Positions 1 through 11,924 are shown, numbered from the stretch's first letter. The stretch: DNA of 64,000 bases from Artemia franciscana (GCF_032884065.1 NC_088872.1:31750977-31814976); one strand, 5' to 3'. The notes: generated by a model from the letters alone, not told the origin. Numbers and translations are program-made.

Positions 1-2580
1 TTAAGTTAAAAAACCTAGTTCTTTTTTTATTTAATTTCTGAACATTTTTGAATTAATGCATGTTTGATTTTGGCTCTCCTCACATAAATTATAGAAATGA
101 AATTTGCGTATTAATTCTTTTTTTGGGTAAATGGCTGTCTCTTAGTTTTTATCAGACGATTTTGATAAGAAAAAGGGGTGGGGGAGGACCCCTAGTCACC
201 CTCCAATTTTCAGTTACTTAAGAAGGCAACTAGAATTTTTAATTTTTAGGGAATATATTTAATTAGTAAAAAGTATACGTAACTTGAGAATTAACTTACG
301 TAACGAGCTTCTATATTCTTATATTTTTTTTATGTATAGGAGGGGGTTTGTCCCCTTTTTAATATCTCGCTCTTTACACTTCAATTAAATTTTAATTTAA
401 AATTTAGCTTAAATTTCGCGCTTTAAGCTTAAATTTTGTCCCAATTCTTTAAGAATGATCCCTGAATCAGAAAGGCCGTAGAATAAATGGTTGAAATTGC
501 TAAAAATACTTAGGCATAAAGAGCGAGGTATTTAGGAAAAGAATTCCTCATATCCGTAATAATCTCTGTTCGTTTTAAGTCTTAATGCTGCTCTTTACTT
601 TCAGTTGAAAAACTTTCATGTTTATTTTTTCATTTTTTTTTTTATAATAATGCTAAGAAATCCTGCGCCCCCTTCATTGAATTTCTCTTCCCCCATGACA
701 TATTCCTCCAAGGAAAGGTCCTCCCATATAGCCCTCTCCCCTCAACCCCCCTAACCAAAAATCCCCTGAAAACGTCTGTACACTTCACATTTAACCATTA
801 CTGTATGTACACATTGGTCAAAGTTTTCTGTTTTACAAAACATCAACGACAAATAAAAAATAAAATCTCTATAATAATCAGCATAACTGGGAGGAACTAT
901 TGAAAATAATGAACATTAATTCCGGGATGCTCAGTGATTTCAGTTTTTATTTCACTGTAATTTTTATTTTGAATGCTATAAATATAAAAAATTCTTGAAA
1001 CATATTTCGTCTTCAGTAAAGTACAAATGACACAACAGGCTTTTGACTTTTACGCTCAATTTTTTTGATTTTATGTCTTCGATACCCGAAGTATGACTTA
1101 TAAGAACCTAAAAATATAAACTTGGACCTCAAAATGATTTTTAACGTCTTAGATAATCACCCCCTCATAAAAGATTTTGCCGGCTTCCAAACTAGTAGCT
1201 CGTAAACGACTACAATGCTCCATAAGAGCTAATTTTCCTTTAATGGACTTTCTATCATAGCGGTTTATTTGAAATTAATTTTGATTTGATGAAATTAAGG
1301 TAAAACTTACAATCTTTCCGGGAAGTTTCTTGGGGAATATTTGTGTAATTTTCAGTAAATTAAAATACTGGAAAAAACATCAAATTTTTATTCTTACGAT
1401 TCAGCTGATTTATTAATTTGCAACTCAAACATATTGCGAGATAATAAAACATCGGAGTAATTTTAATAAATATTTAATGCTTGTTTTATTTTATAACTAA
1501 ATTTTTCAGTCCGCCAAATAAATTACGTCACTGAGTGTCATGACTTATGTGTTAGAGGAAAAGAATAAACGTTTATCCTGAATTTAAAAGAATTGGTAAA
1601 ATTTTAAAAACTAAGAATCAGTGTTTGGATGAAAACTGTTATTACCCACGTTCTTCAGAACATCGAGTGTTTATTCGAAAAATTTAATGCTTTTGCTGCT
1701 CCCTCGGGCATTGCAAACCAACGAACCCTTTTGATGTGAGTCACTATCTCTTTTTTAAAGGAAAAGGAAGCATTAGTAAATTTTCCTCTGAACCAAGCTT
1801 CCAATAACATTTGTAAAATTTCATTATATTTATCCTGATACGCAGAGTCGTCAGGGGCTTGTCGAATTTAGATCTCCATCATCGTGGTCTTACACCAGAG
1901 GTATTTCTGACTCAAACTAATGTTAGATTGAAAGAGCTGAGTCTCAAATAGACAAAGTTATCTTGTTCTCTGGCAGCGGCTCAAATAGATATTTCAACAT
2001 TTTGGGGAAAATTCTTGCTCAAGTTCTTAGTCCAAGATTTATACCACTTGGAATGCAGAAATTATTTCAACTTCAACTTTGATGCAATTTCTAATTATTT
2101 TTCCTACTTAAAGCGAACAAACAATGCTGCTTCGTACACAATACAATATTATTTTGAAAAATAATTTAAAGTAGACTTACTCTATATCTATAACAAACTC
2201 TATATATAACAAACAATGCTGCTTCGTACACAATACAATATTATTTTGAAAAATAATTTAAAGTAGACTTACTCTATATCTTTTTCGGAAATTTTTTGCA
2301 CGTATCATACGTGAGCTTTTAGGTGCCTTGTAGCACTTGACGATTGTTTTACAAATCCAAATTTACAAAGAGATTAGGTCCTATTGGTAAGCCGTGAGAT
2401 ATATGTAAGGAGACTTTAGTAAGCCATTGAAAGAGAAGGAGTTTTAGCCCCCTTTTTTAGGGGGATTTGACATCCAAGTAATTTCCAGTAATGGTTTACT
2501 CATTTAACTTTGGATCCCCTTTAAAAGAATTGTGGATATAGTTTTCGACACAATCAAATATCTTTCTTTTTAGTTTCACT
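1..2580. other. AT-rich non-coding DNA with old dispersed repeats
   Basis: I see no coding exon here. The part from about 150 to 760 resembles other places in the window (near 16.9, 21.6, 22.4 and 27.0 kb): it shares a stretch reading like 'gctctttactttcag' after a 'taaagagcgaggtatt' motif, so it is probably an old copy of a dispersed repeat. A 92-bp tandem duplication is listed separately. The rest is AT-rich sequence in which I recognise nothing. Confidence 0.5.
2116..2281. repeat. Tandem duplication, 74-bp unit at 92-bp spacing
   Basis: A 74-bp stretch starting 'aacaaacaatgctgcttcg' and ending in 'cttactctatatc' occurs at 2116-2189 and again, virtually unchanged, at 2208-2281. The two copies are separated by 18 bp of 'ataacaaactctatat'-like sequence. 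The near identity suggests a recent local duplication just upstream of the MULE-like element. Confidence 0.9.
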
Positions 2581-2596
2581 TATAAGTTCTCTTTCG

Positions 2597-3836
2597 ATGA
2601 TGGGTAAAAAAAACGAGGAAAAGAGGCTCTCGTGGCAAAAAGTTCATTAACAAATACAAAGAAATACAAGAAAAAATCAAGGTTCAAAGAAGTAGCCAGG
2701 AGTATTCGAGAGAATATGAGAACGAAATGGTAAGTACTATTTGCAAATCCACGGAAGAAGGTGGACAACAGGGAGATGAAATCAACGAGGATGGTTTCCA
2801 AACGCACTTTGAAGCAAATGTGTTAGAAAAGATTGATATCGAAGGGAATTTTGAAAATGATAAGCTGGGCATGAAGTTCAAAGAGTGCATGGAAATTAAG
2901 GAGTGCAAAGATATGGAAAAGGTTGACCTCCAAGAGAGTATGCTGGAATATTTTGAGCTGGAAGAAGAAGAGTTCGAGGTTAATGACGTCTATAATGAAA
3001 ACGATGATAAAATGACCCCACAACGAAGAAGTAACGTTAACAAAACGGTGTACACAGCCAATGAAGTATGTAAAAACAAAGACCTTGACTCTTACGAAGC
3101 ACATATTTATAGTACACAGTCTGAAAAAAATAAAACGGCGCTTAATAAGTCTTTTTTGAATGTTTCTTTTTTGTCCAAAAAAGAAGAAGATTTTCAAAAG
3201 GATCGACCAAGTGTTATTCAGGTAAATCATGGCGCATCACTTCGTAATCCAGTGGACCCACATCTTAACGAAACCAAGAAATATAGCAGTTTGTCCAAAA
3301 AAGTACAAAATTTTCAAAAAGATCGACCAAGTGTTATTCAGGAAACACGTGGCGCATCACTTTGTAATCCAGTGGATCTACACGTTTACGAAACCAAGGA
3401 ATCGGCACTTAAATCTACTGAGGCTGCCATAATCTTGAAGACCGCTCACGAAACTGCTATGTCAAGGTTTAAACTGTGCAAAAACACTGTTTCGTCCTAT
3501 CCTGCTGCAGGTAGTATTTTTTTAGTATATTCAGATAGCATTGAACGCATACAAGACTACAAGGCCGATGGTTACCGTTATAGCACGACTAGTGGGGGAC
3601 ACTCGGTAACTGTGCCCTCTGTGCATCCAAACTTCAGAAAGAGAGTTAATCAACGGATGATTGAAGGCAAGACGGTTGATTTGAAGAGATATATCTTTCG
3701 ATATGAGCCATGTGTATTCAACTGTCCACTTGAGCACTGCCTATATACGGTTATTCATTATGTTGATACTTGTGACAGAAAATTAATTAGTGACCCCCAG
3801 GGAAACCATAAGAAGAAAGAAGGAGTAAAACGGTGA
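2597..3836 (+). pseudogene. MULE-like transposon, N-terminal ORF (decayed)
   Basis: This is the N-terminal part of the transposon protein. The main open frame has its first ATG at 2727, but it is open back to 2601. A likely original start is the ATG pair at 2597-2602, joined to this frame by a 1-base change in the A7 run near 2607. The protein is acidic at first and then holds two near-identical repeats of about 40 residues (around residues 155-195 and 195-235) containing 'FQKDRPSVIQ' and 'GASLxNPVD'. The end (about residues 255-350) has a compact region with 'GYRYSTTSGGH' and paired Cys ('CVFNCPLEHC'), possibly a zinc-binding or FLYWCH-like DNA-binding domain; that is inference. The stop at 3836 looks secondary, because coding continues in another frame from about 3830. 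It lies directly upstream of the transposase domain and belongs to the same element. Confidence 0.6.
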
Positions 3837-5590
3837 ATGAGCTGCAGACAAATGTTCCAAGAAGTCAGAGGCAGGTAAACGACACCTTTTCCTTGGCCAG
3901 AAAAAGCATGATATCCAAAGACACAAGTAACATGATTCGATATCTTATGATTCGAAACTGATTTTGTTGTGACAGAAACATTTTTTGGGCAAGGAGAAGC
4001 AGCTGTCACCTGTGTATCAGAGTTTACAATCTTAGAAGTTATATATTTCGTAAAACACGGTATCCCGATAGTGTTTTTCTTATGATACAAAATATAACAT
4101 TGGATATTACTGGGTTTCAGCACTGACATTCCGACATCCTGACTTCGACCATAAAGGAACAACACCTATCATTCCAATTGCAATTTTACTTCACACAAAT
4201 AGATCAGCTGATTCGCAAGAAGAGCTGTTTATGGTTCTTGTGAAGAAAGCACCAAGCATCAATTCACCCCGAAATGCTTTTGTGAGTGATAGAGAAAAGG
4301 GTATAGAGGTTGCGAGAAATAAAATATTTCCTCTTATTCAGCCTGCTCATTGCTGGCTATACTACCGGATCAATGCTAAACATGCACTTCAAAAAACGGG
4401 TGCACCTAAAGAAGACATCAAGGTAGTTCAAGACGATATTCTTCAGCTGCTAAGATCAAAAAACATAGATGAGTACAACCAGATAAGAACTGAAATGCTC
4501 GTGAAATGGTCCATCCCTGCACTTAACTATTTTCAAGTTAATTTGGAATCTGACATGTTGAAGTATGACTGTGCCTTCATCGTTTCCCAGATCCCTGATT
4601 TTAATCCATTCTCCGGGATAACCAGCAATACCGCAGAGTCATTCAACGCTGTGATGAAAAGAGTTATACAACAACAGCGAGACGTACCAATGGACATATG
4701 TATCTTGGGCCTCCTTTGTTTAGACGATGAACATTATACACACGTATCTCGTGGATACAAGGGAATAGGAGATTATAGGCTCCTTGAGAAGGCACATAAG
4801 GAATATATAGTCCACATAAAGAAGGAGGGAGATCCAGTTGAATCCAGGAAGGAAATGTTTCTGCGTATGGTCCAAGAAGTAAATGGATCAGATTTCTTTT
4901 GCGAAAAAAATACGACAAAAGAAGACCACCAGCCAAGTGGTATAGTTGACATAGCAGAAGCACTATGGAGAAAGGGACATGTTACATTTTGCAACGAAAA
5001 TCAAGTGTATCTTGTTTCAAATGTGACTAGAAAGAAGGTTAATGTTGTGACACCACGCACAGAAACAATCACTGTTAGAGGAAATAAAATTGTTACAAAG
5101 GGTACTAAGAGGAAGAGCTTGGTTGAAGTTTATGATTGTTCTTGTGATTTCGGAATTTCTGCAAGCCCTTGCAAACTAGCAGTTTTAAGATCTCGAGGAC
5201 ATGATCTAGTAACCAAAAAATCCAATATACAGCTGAAAACTCAAGAACGTCAAAGTAAGATCTAAAAGGTATGTGAGGTCTGGAATAAAAAGCTCATTAA
5301 CCATTCAGCACTGTACTGATAGTGATAATCAGGATGAGGGAAGTTTTACATCTCCAATAAATGAAACATCAAAAGCTATTTTAAAAACAAGCGGGGAACA
5401 GAATACATTAGAAACAGGTATCAGAAATAAAAACAAAGAAATTACTGAAGTAGCTTCACTTAAAAAGACTTCCAAGTACCAATCGAGAAGCTCTGACGGG
5501 GATCATAATTCAAAAGTTGCAAAGCAAACAGAAGATATACAGTTTGTGAAGACTGTAAAAAAAGGAAGCATTGCCCCACTCAGCCGGTGA
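3830..5590 (+). pseudogene. MULE-type (Mutator-like) DDE transposase, frameshifted
   Basis: This is a cut-and-paste transposase of the MULE superfamily with an RNase H-like DDE fold. Coding passes through at least three frames: 3830-3960, about 3955-4078, then 4072-5265. The first catalytic Asp is in 'YDTKYNIGYYWVS' (codon 4084-4086), followed by 'LTFRHPDFDHKG', a hallmark MULE block. The second Asp is in 'VSDREKG' (residue 20 counted from the ATG at 4231). The likely catalytic Glu is in 'SNTAESFNAVMKR' (residue 136). A SWIM-like zinc motif (CxCxnC, 'YDCSCDFGISASPCK') sits near residues 301-314, but the final His is not clear. The lone frame 4231-5265 would lack the first Asp, so it is not a functional start. 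A continuation to about 5590 is Ser/Lys-rich. The protease part follows. Confidence 0.85.
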
Positions 5591-6706
5591 AACCCAGAAA
5601 ATGGCAAGGAGACGGAATATTCGTTTTGAAGCTACCCCGTCTACAATTCCTACATCAATTTGTCATGGTTATGCGTTTACAGGTCCCATATATGATTTGT
5701 ATGACGAGGCAAAAGAAGTGATCAAGCTTTTAAAAATGCTTTTTGAACAGTGGTTGAATCTACCAATTCTGCTGTCGTAGAAAACGCAGCGAAACTAGTT
5801 TGGTGGAGAGCTACTAATTTTCCCTTAAGGGACACAGACGTGTTAACGTTTTTCTTTGAAGACCTTGAATCACTGCTGAGGCCTGAGACTTGGCTCAAAA
5901 CTGAAATGGTGTCCTACCTCGTGAATCTTGTTACTTCTAGCTGTGTGTGAGCAAGAACTATCGATATTTATTCTACTTTCAATTTGACAAATATTGATGC
6001 TTTAAAGTCGTACCCAGAAACACCCAGAGAAAGATTTAGTGATGTTTCACATGATTGCAGTGTTCTGTTTGTTCCATTGTGTGTCAATATGCGTGATATA
6101 TCAGATAGAGAGCGCAAGAATCATTTCATTTTGGGAATATGTGATTTCTCCAGGAGAACTTTCTATCTTCTTGATAGTTTGAAGCCATCAAACCGTACTC
6201 AAGGGAGGCAAGTTCTTTCCAACCTAAAATTTCTCATGGATGGGGTTGATAAACGTTACACAGAACTTGAACTTGGTTCATGTGGATTTGCTCCACAAGT
6301 AGATTCGTCAAGCTGCGGGCTTTTTGTTGTCAAATATGCCCAAGACTACGCAAATGGGATAACCTATATGGGAAGTGCACTGCCAGTTGATCTTCCATCA
6401 CCTTCTAAGTATAAGCGGTCAAAGGGAAGATACACATTATCCAATCAGAAAGTCATAGGCTTTTATAACGATGATGCTGAAATGGCAAATATGAAAACTA
6501 TGGAACTAATGAATAAATATAGAAACGAATTGGCTCTCCAGGTACTTGAATCTCTTTTAATAAAGAGCGGAATGGCCGGTTGTTATAACTGTCGAGAACA
6601 GATACCGGAGATCATGCAGCTCATATGTAAAAACTGTAAAGCAGTTGCCTGTAGTGAGTGCGAAGCAAAATCCAGCAGGAATTTCTGTCAACTCTGCTTT
6701 GTCTAA
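5571..6706 (+). pseudogene. Ulp1/C48-type cysteine protease domain of the MULE-like transposon
   Basis: This is a SUMO-protease-like (Ulp1/SENP, peptidase C48) domain. The N-terminal part is spread over frames at 5571-5780 and 5750-5950 ('WLKTEMVSYLVNLV'). The core lies in 5984-6706. A catalytic set can be read in that frame: His47 in 'NHFILGIC', Asp64 in 'YLLDSLKP', oxyanion Gln105 and nucleophile Cys111 in 'PQVDSSSCGLFVVKYA'. The order and spacing fit C48 enzymes. The end carries a Cys-rich motif (residues 200-238, 'CYNC', 'CKNC', 'CSEC', 'CQLC'), probably a zinc-binding module. Frameshifts near 5750 and 5985 break the gene. Co-location with a MULE transposase on the same strand suggests one composite element. 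In plants, MULEs with Ulp1-like genes are known (Kaonashi type). A host deSUMOylase pseudogene is a less likely alternative. Confidence 0.8.
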
Positions 6707-7140
6707 GGAGAACTACACTCTAGACCAGACAACAAGATCTGAGCTAACAAGAAACAACAACAGAACTAAACTAATTCTTCCGAAATTTTATCTCTTTGAA
6801 ACACCAACAAAGCTGACAAAGACAAACTAAACTACGAAAGAGCGCAACTGAACGTCCTAAATCATTCTTTATAATCAAAAAACTTTCAAAGAACACTTAG
6901 AAATACCAACTAAGCTAACACTGACAAGATAAACCAGGATACATTGGAACTAAACAGCGTCTTCCAAAATCATCTTTCAAACACCAACAAAGCTGACACA
7001 GACAAGTTAAACTACGAAAGAGCCCAACCAAACATCTATCACACTTTTCAAACGAAAAACTTCCAAAACATAATTGGAAACATCCTTTTTCTGTCGTCGA
7101 TTGTCAAGTCATCAGAAATAAAGCCATTGGGATATGTTTT
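6707..7140 (+). repeat. Diverged tandem repeats downstream of the MULE-like element
   Basis: The stretch 'acaccaacaaagctgacaaa' plus 'actacgaaagagc' at 6801-6843 recurs exactly 180 bp later at 6981-7023, and a weaker copy lies near 6900-6940. These are diverged tandem repeats, possibly the 3' untranslated or subterminal part of the transposon. Reading frames here are accidental. Confidence 0.6.
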
Positions 7141-7813
7141 TTAAGTTTAAACGATCGATTCTAGTGTACACGGTTATTTTATAGGAAAATGTCTGAAAAT
7201 AATAACAACAAACCCATGTGGCTGCATAAATTTGACCCCTGGAGAAATATATAACAAACTGAGACAAAACTGTTTTTCCTTATTATTTGCATTATTCCTA
7301 ATCTTGTGGTACCCCAATTGTTAATTTAAGCGACCTACCACAGATTTTGAACTTTATGTATTCAGACTTCTAGGTCAATTAATCCATTTCCAATTCTCTT
7401 GGGAGTTGTACATCTTCTTGCTCTTCATTTTAATTTTAAAGTGTTGCCAGTCTAATATTGCAAAGTATTTGTTTTTTTTTCCAAAAATCCACAGATTACG
7501 TAAACTGAGTCGTTCTTCTTCTTCATTTGGAGAAACCTTTGCAGAAGAGAGCAGTAACGAACACGAAAGGCTGTAGTGGTACCGGCTGGACATCTGTCCT
7601 TAAACTTCTGGCGATAGGCGATTCGGATATCTGCACTTCCCACAGGTCCAATCCAGTAACCATTCAAAGACGGCGATTAATTTTTAATTTTGCGCTGCGT
7701 TTTCATTCACCCTGCGTTTTCATTTCCGCTGCGATCCTTTTTACGCAAGCCACATAATAAGAAATAGAGAAAATACCGACAAGTGCATGAATCCGAAAAG
7801 TTGTGCGAACAAG
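7141..7813. other. Unassigned sequence between two transposons
   Basis: A reverse-strand open stretch (7452-7667) contains 'WIGPVGSADIRIAYRQKF', which does not match a family I recognise. It could be the 5' part of the following LINE-like element or part of another mobile element. No splice structure or start is convincing. Confidence 0.3.
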
Positions 7814-8264
7814 CATGGGTCCTAAACGAGACCGCTAACGGAAATTATCCAGTCCAAATAATCTCTAGATTTCTGCGGAGGCTGCAAACAAGGTCTTGAG
7901 GCAGAATCTAAGGCTATATTACGCGATGGATGTGAAAAGTGGTTAATGTATAGAGTGTATAAACATATCCATCCCAGAGTATGAACTGTTTACAAAGACG
8001 TCAACCGTAGGAGATATGCAGAGGTACTGTCCGGTTTGCAAGCAAGCTGGAACATCAGCAGACCCCCCTTCATTAGTAGAAATTTCGAGCCTTATAACAT
8101 CCAATGTCCCAAGTGCTTCGGCTATCACGGACATAGTGAAAGGAGCGGTAGAGGAGCTTAAACGTGATATCACCGAAAGGATAGATGAAGTCAAAGAGTG
8201 TGTCGATAACCTTGAGAAAAAAATGGTGGAAAAGTGTACTATCCAAGAAGTTGAAATCAATTGA
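7814..8264 (+). pseudogene. CR1-like LINE ORF1 remnant with a PHD finger and coiled coil
   Basis: Across two frames a degenerate PHD finger can be read: 'FCGGCKQG' (from 7870), 'RDGCEKW' (about 7930), then 'CINISIPEYELF' in another frame and 'QRYCPVCKQAG' (8022-8054). The WFH core is destroyed by a small change near 7943. After it comes a hydrophilic helical stretch with heptad-like spacing ('IVKGAVEELKRDITERID', 8130-8190), fitting the coiled coil of a nucleic-acid chaperone ORF1. PHD fingers in ORF1 of CR1-like non-LTR elements are established. The frame ends at 8264 and is followed directly by reverse transcriptase sequence, so the ORF1 end and the endonuclease are missing. Confidence 0.7.
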
Positions 8265-9400
8265 AACAAACCTCTTGGATTCATACGACGAAATCACAGA
8301 CCTAATTGACTACAGCCATCCGGTTGACCTGCTCCTGCTGGACTTTGCTTGGGCCTTTGACAAGGTTCCTCAGAGTCGACTGCACTCCGAAATATACGCT
8401 ATCGGCATCAATTAGGCTGTTGTAGACTGGCTGATGAATTTCCTTACAAATCACAAGCATAAAATTCGCTTATTTGCTACAGATGGCCAGCCAATCTACT
8501 TTGACGAGACCAAAGTATTGAGCGGAGTACCGCAGGGAGCTGTACTGGGTCCCAACTCTCTTTTTGATTTACATCAATGATGAATTTAACCATATTGACA
8601 ATGGCATGCACTTGTTTGCTGATGATGCCAAACTCTTTGGTATTGCATGCCCTCAGAGCATCCAGCGCGACATAGATGAGCTACAAGTTTAGACAAAAGA
8701 CTGGCTTCTCCAATCTAATGTAGGAAAGTGCTCTGTATTACACCTTGGACCCAATAACCCAATGGCGAACTACACGATCTACAGCCCCACCACCAAAGTA
8801 AGAGAGCAACTAGAGAATAGAGCAGAAGAAAGGGATCTTGCTGTCATCATTGATGATAAACAAATTTCACAGCCATGTCCAGAATGTTGTTTCCCGTTCA
8901 AGCTCCAGTCTTGAACTGCTAAAATGAACTATCAACGGCAGACAGGTATCAATGTTTATGAAATTATTAAGGGCTTCTTCAGACCCCACCTCGATTTTGG
9001 TATGTGTCTTGCTGGTCCTTCTTGTCGACAAGATGTGAGACTCATCGAAATCGTACGAGACGTGCAAAAAAAATGCATGCGATGTCTAGCATCGACCTCA
9101 AATGAGGACCGCCTCAGATACCTCAAACTACCCACTCTAGTTTACAGACACGTTCGCAGCGATATGATGCTTACTTACGAGCTCTAGAACAAAAAGTCAG
9201 CAATCTTTGGCGGCAATCTCAGTACAAGTAGCACAACACAAGAGGACACTCCAAGAAGCTACCAAAGTCAAGCTCCCGATCGAAAACTCGCTAAATATTC
9301 TTTACAAGAAGTTATAAACCGTTGGAATCAACTGAAAGATTCAACTGTCAATGCTCCCTCCATCCAGTCACTCCAGGTCTGGAAGACCTTAAATCTGTCA
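8265..9400 (+). pseudogene. CR1/Jockey-like reverse transcriptase fragment
   Basis: This is the RT of a non-LTR retrotransposon, broken by stops and frameshifts. Visible blocks are 'VDLLLLDFAWAFDKVPQSRL' (first catalytic Asp; the usual Lys is Trp), 'WLMNFLTNHKHKIRL', 'LSGVPQGAVLGP', 'LFLIYINDEF' after a 1-base frameshift near 8553, and 'LFADDAKLF' with the catalytic pair at 8621-8626. In-frame stops occur at 8413 and near 8692. The C-terminal part continues at 8924-9187 ('FFRPHLDFGMCLAGP') and ends with 'YSLQEVINRWNQLKDS' (about 9295-9340), a typical tail of CR1-like polymerases. No RNase H is seen. The element is inactive. Confidence 0.85.
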
Positions 9401-9705
9401 AATGGATTAATATGATTAAGGTGAAATACCTTGGGAAATATAGTTTATGCCAAAGGGTGCTGTCTGCCAGCCATTGTGTGACATAGTGGCATGAATTATC
9501 TTGGACTACAACGTTTTTAACAATAAAACGGTATGTTCTCACAGCTCAAGTAAAAAACCCCTATTGGGATACTCAAACGTCAAAAACGCTCAAGCGAGGA
9601 TGACGGGCAAAGAAGCGAGGATCATCATTATCATCATCATTATCATTATCATAATCACCATCAAAACCATCCTCATTATCATCATCATCATGCAATTTAA
9701 TGCGA
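9401..9705 (+). repeat. 3' end of the CR1-like element with (ATC/ATT)n tail
   Basis: After the RT C-terminus comes about 200 bp of 3' untranslated sequence, then a tail of 'atcatcattatc' repeats at 9619-9692. A simple-repeat tail in place of poly(A) is common for CR1-like LINEs, and it marks the 3' end and the + orientation. Confidence 0.7.
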
Positions 9706-11924
9706 TTTAGTGATAATTCAAGATCATGCTTTGTAAGAAGAATGATCGGGTCCTTGCTAAGAAGAAACCGGATTCATAAATCCCCTCCCTATCTTTAACT
9801 ACCTGAAGTAAGATCAAAAGTGCTGTACTCAAGGAGTAGTAACCTGGATCCCAACGAATCATTGGGAAAAAGAACTGTGGAAAGGGGGAACGAATTGCCC
9901 AGGATGGGACCAGCTCTGCCTCCAAACCAAGTGCTTTGACTCCTGCCGTAACACCAACACGTACTCCTTATATACTTCTGAACCTTGCATTGCAAAAAAA
10001 CATGCCCATGTTATAACGCATTGACTGAAAGTCCTACCACGAGAGGTCATGGAACATGCTGCGTCAGAACTGAGAAACCCGTCAGAAAGATAAATTTATG
10101 AGTGATTTAGACCAGACTTTGCCCATCCCCCTATAGACAGCTTTGTCGAGAAGATGTAGTACTACGCGCCTCGTCCGCATGTGCTTTCTCCTTGCAAGTG
10201 TTAATGCTACCCCATGTCCTTTGCTTTGCTTATTGTGTGTTTTATATCATAGGTGATTGGGTTATAATAATAGATTGAAATCAACTGCTAAAGCTACTAA
10301 ATTCATTTTTGTATAAACAATTTCAACGTTGCTATGAGTTGAAATAATATCTCTTTTTCTCTCACCACCTCCCAATTTTTCTTCTTTGCATGGTACTTAA
10401 GAACTTTTTTAATTTGTAGTTTCCGGATTCTTTCTAATAGAAAATTTTAATTTTTTGGCTTTACATTTTTCAGTTTGTCTTTTTTCGTTGTAGGTTTTAC
10501 CGTTTTTATGACAGTATTTCCTGCATTATAAATTTACTCACATATTCTGGGAAGTGAACGAGGCGGGATGAATGTTGTAAAACATGCATGGAAAATACAA
10601 ACATGTGAACGAGGCGGGATGAATGTTGTAAAACATGCATGGAAAATACAAACATGGAAAAGGAATGCATTATATTCGTACATATTGTAGCATTTTTATT
10701 CCAGTAATTAAGATATTTTTACAAATATTATCATATATTTTTTTCAAACGGAAGGGTACTGAAATAAGAAGTAAAAATTATCAAACAGAATCAAAGAGTA
10801 GAAATTATGTTAAGTTGAAATTATGATTCATTACTAACAAATCCAAGAAATAGAAGATTTGATTTTAGTAGAGCTTTCAAGATTAGTTTAAGAATATTGT
10901 CACAATTGCTTTCCTTCATTTTTTTTTCAACTAGTTTAGCACTGCTGACTCAGTTTTTTCAAGCACTGTGAATTTTTAATTCTTCATTTGTCTTCCTTTT
11001 TTTCCAAAGCAGTGATGGACTGAAAATTAACCACCGAAGCGACCCAAAAAAAGTTGATGAAACTTATTTCTTTTACATATAATTCAAAAGAAATGCCTAG
11101 GCTGAATTTCAAAGGGCAGTTATTGTTATTTTTATTGCTTACAGTTTGATTACAGTTTTGTTGCCTAAACTTTAATTCTTAGAGTTTTCTTGCTAGTTCT
11201 GGTGTTGGGCCTTCCCTTGTGCTTTTGATTTGGATGTTTTGCTATATAATGTGTATTTTGTTAATAACACGTATATACTTAGCAAAACAAATGAAATCAA
11301 AAGTACTTTCAACGTGGCGGGGAAGTGATAACAGGGTGATGTTAGATATGAATTTTAGGCTAAGAAAATAATAATCAAAGTAAGGATTAATTTCATATAT
11401 AATTATTATCGACCAAAGCTCTTTTTTTCTATACTAATTGCAAATGGGTTTCCACTAGTTAAAAATTTTGTACTTTTATTGATATCTAACTCCACTCTGG
11501 CTAAGCACGCTGAATCTGTTATATTGAATAATATACCTCGTTTTCTCACAGCACAGTAGAGGTAATATATAGTAGCAAAAAGTTCTATTCTCCATTAAAG
11601 ATTTTTGACACACATTGAAAACCACATAAACTTCATAGACCTGAATTTGTGCATGTGCAACGACATAGGTTTCCGATAGAAAACCAAGTAGCAAATTAAA
11701 GCATGGCTCTGACGTGTTGGAAAACTTCCCAAATTTCGTCCTGTGAAATGTGTGTCATGTTCAGAGAAATATTTTACAAGTGTATTTTACCTATACTGTG
11801 ATCCACATGTTCGAGGATAAGATCATGCATACAAATCAGGTATGGTGTTGTAGATCCCTATGACATACTGCTGAACTGCTTAGGATGAATTAGTGGTTCA
11901 ATTTTAACTTTAAACTATTAACAA
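9706..11924. other. Gene-free AT-rich stretch
   Basis: I see no coding exon. A small G+C-richer patch (9760-10200) has an open reverse frame without recognisable motifs. A 51-bp tandem duplication at 10554-10655 is listed separately. Confidence 0.4.
10554..10655. repeat. 51-bp tandem duplication
   Basis: The 51-bp unit beginning 'gtgaacgaggcgggatgaat' is present twice, back to back (10554-10604 and 10605-10655), with no difference that I can see. It is probably a recent replication-slippage or repair duplication. Confidence 0.95.

Noticed and set aside
2823..3230. Reverse-strand ORF of 135 codons opposite the MULE N-terminal ORF
   Set aside because: It is a shadow of the forward acidic coding region, hydrophobic by base composition, with no motif.
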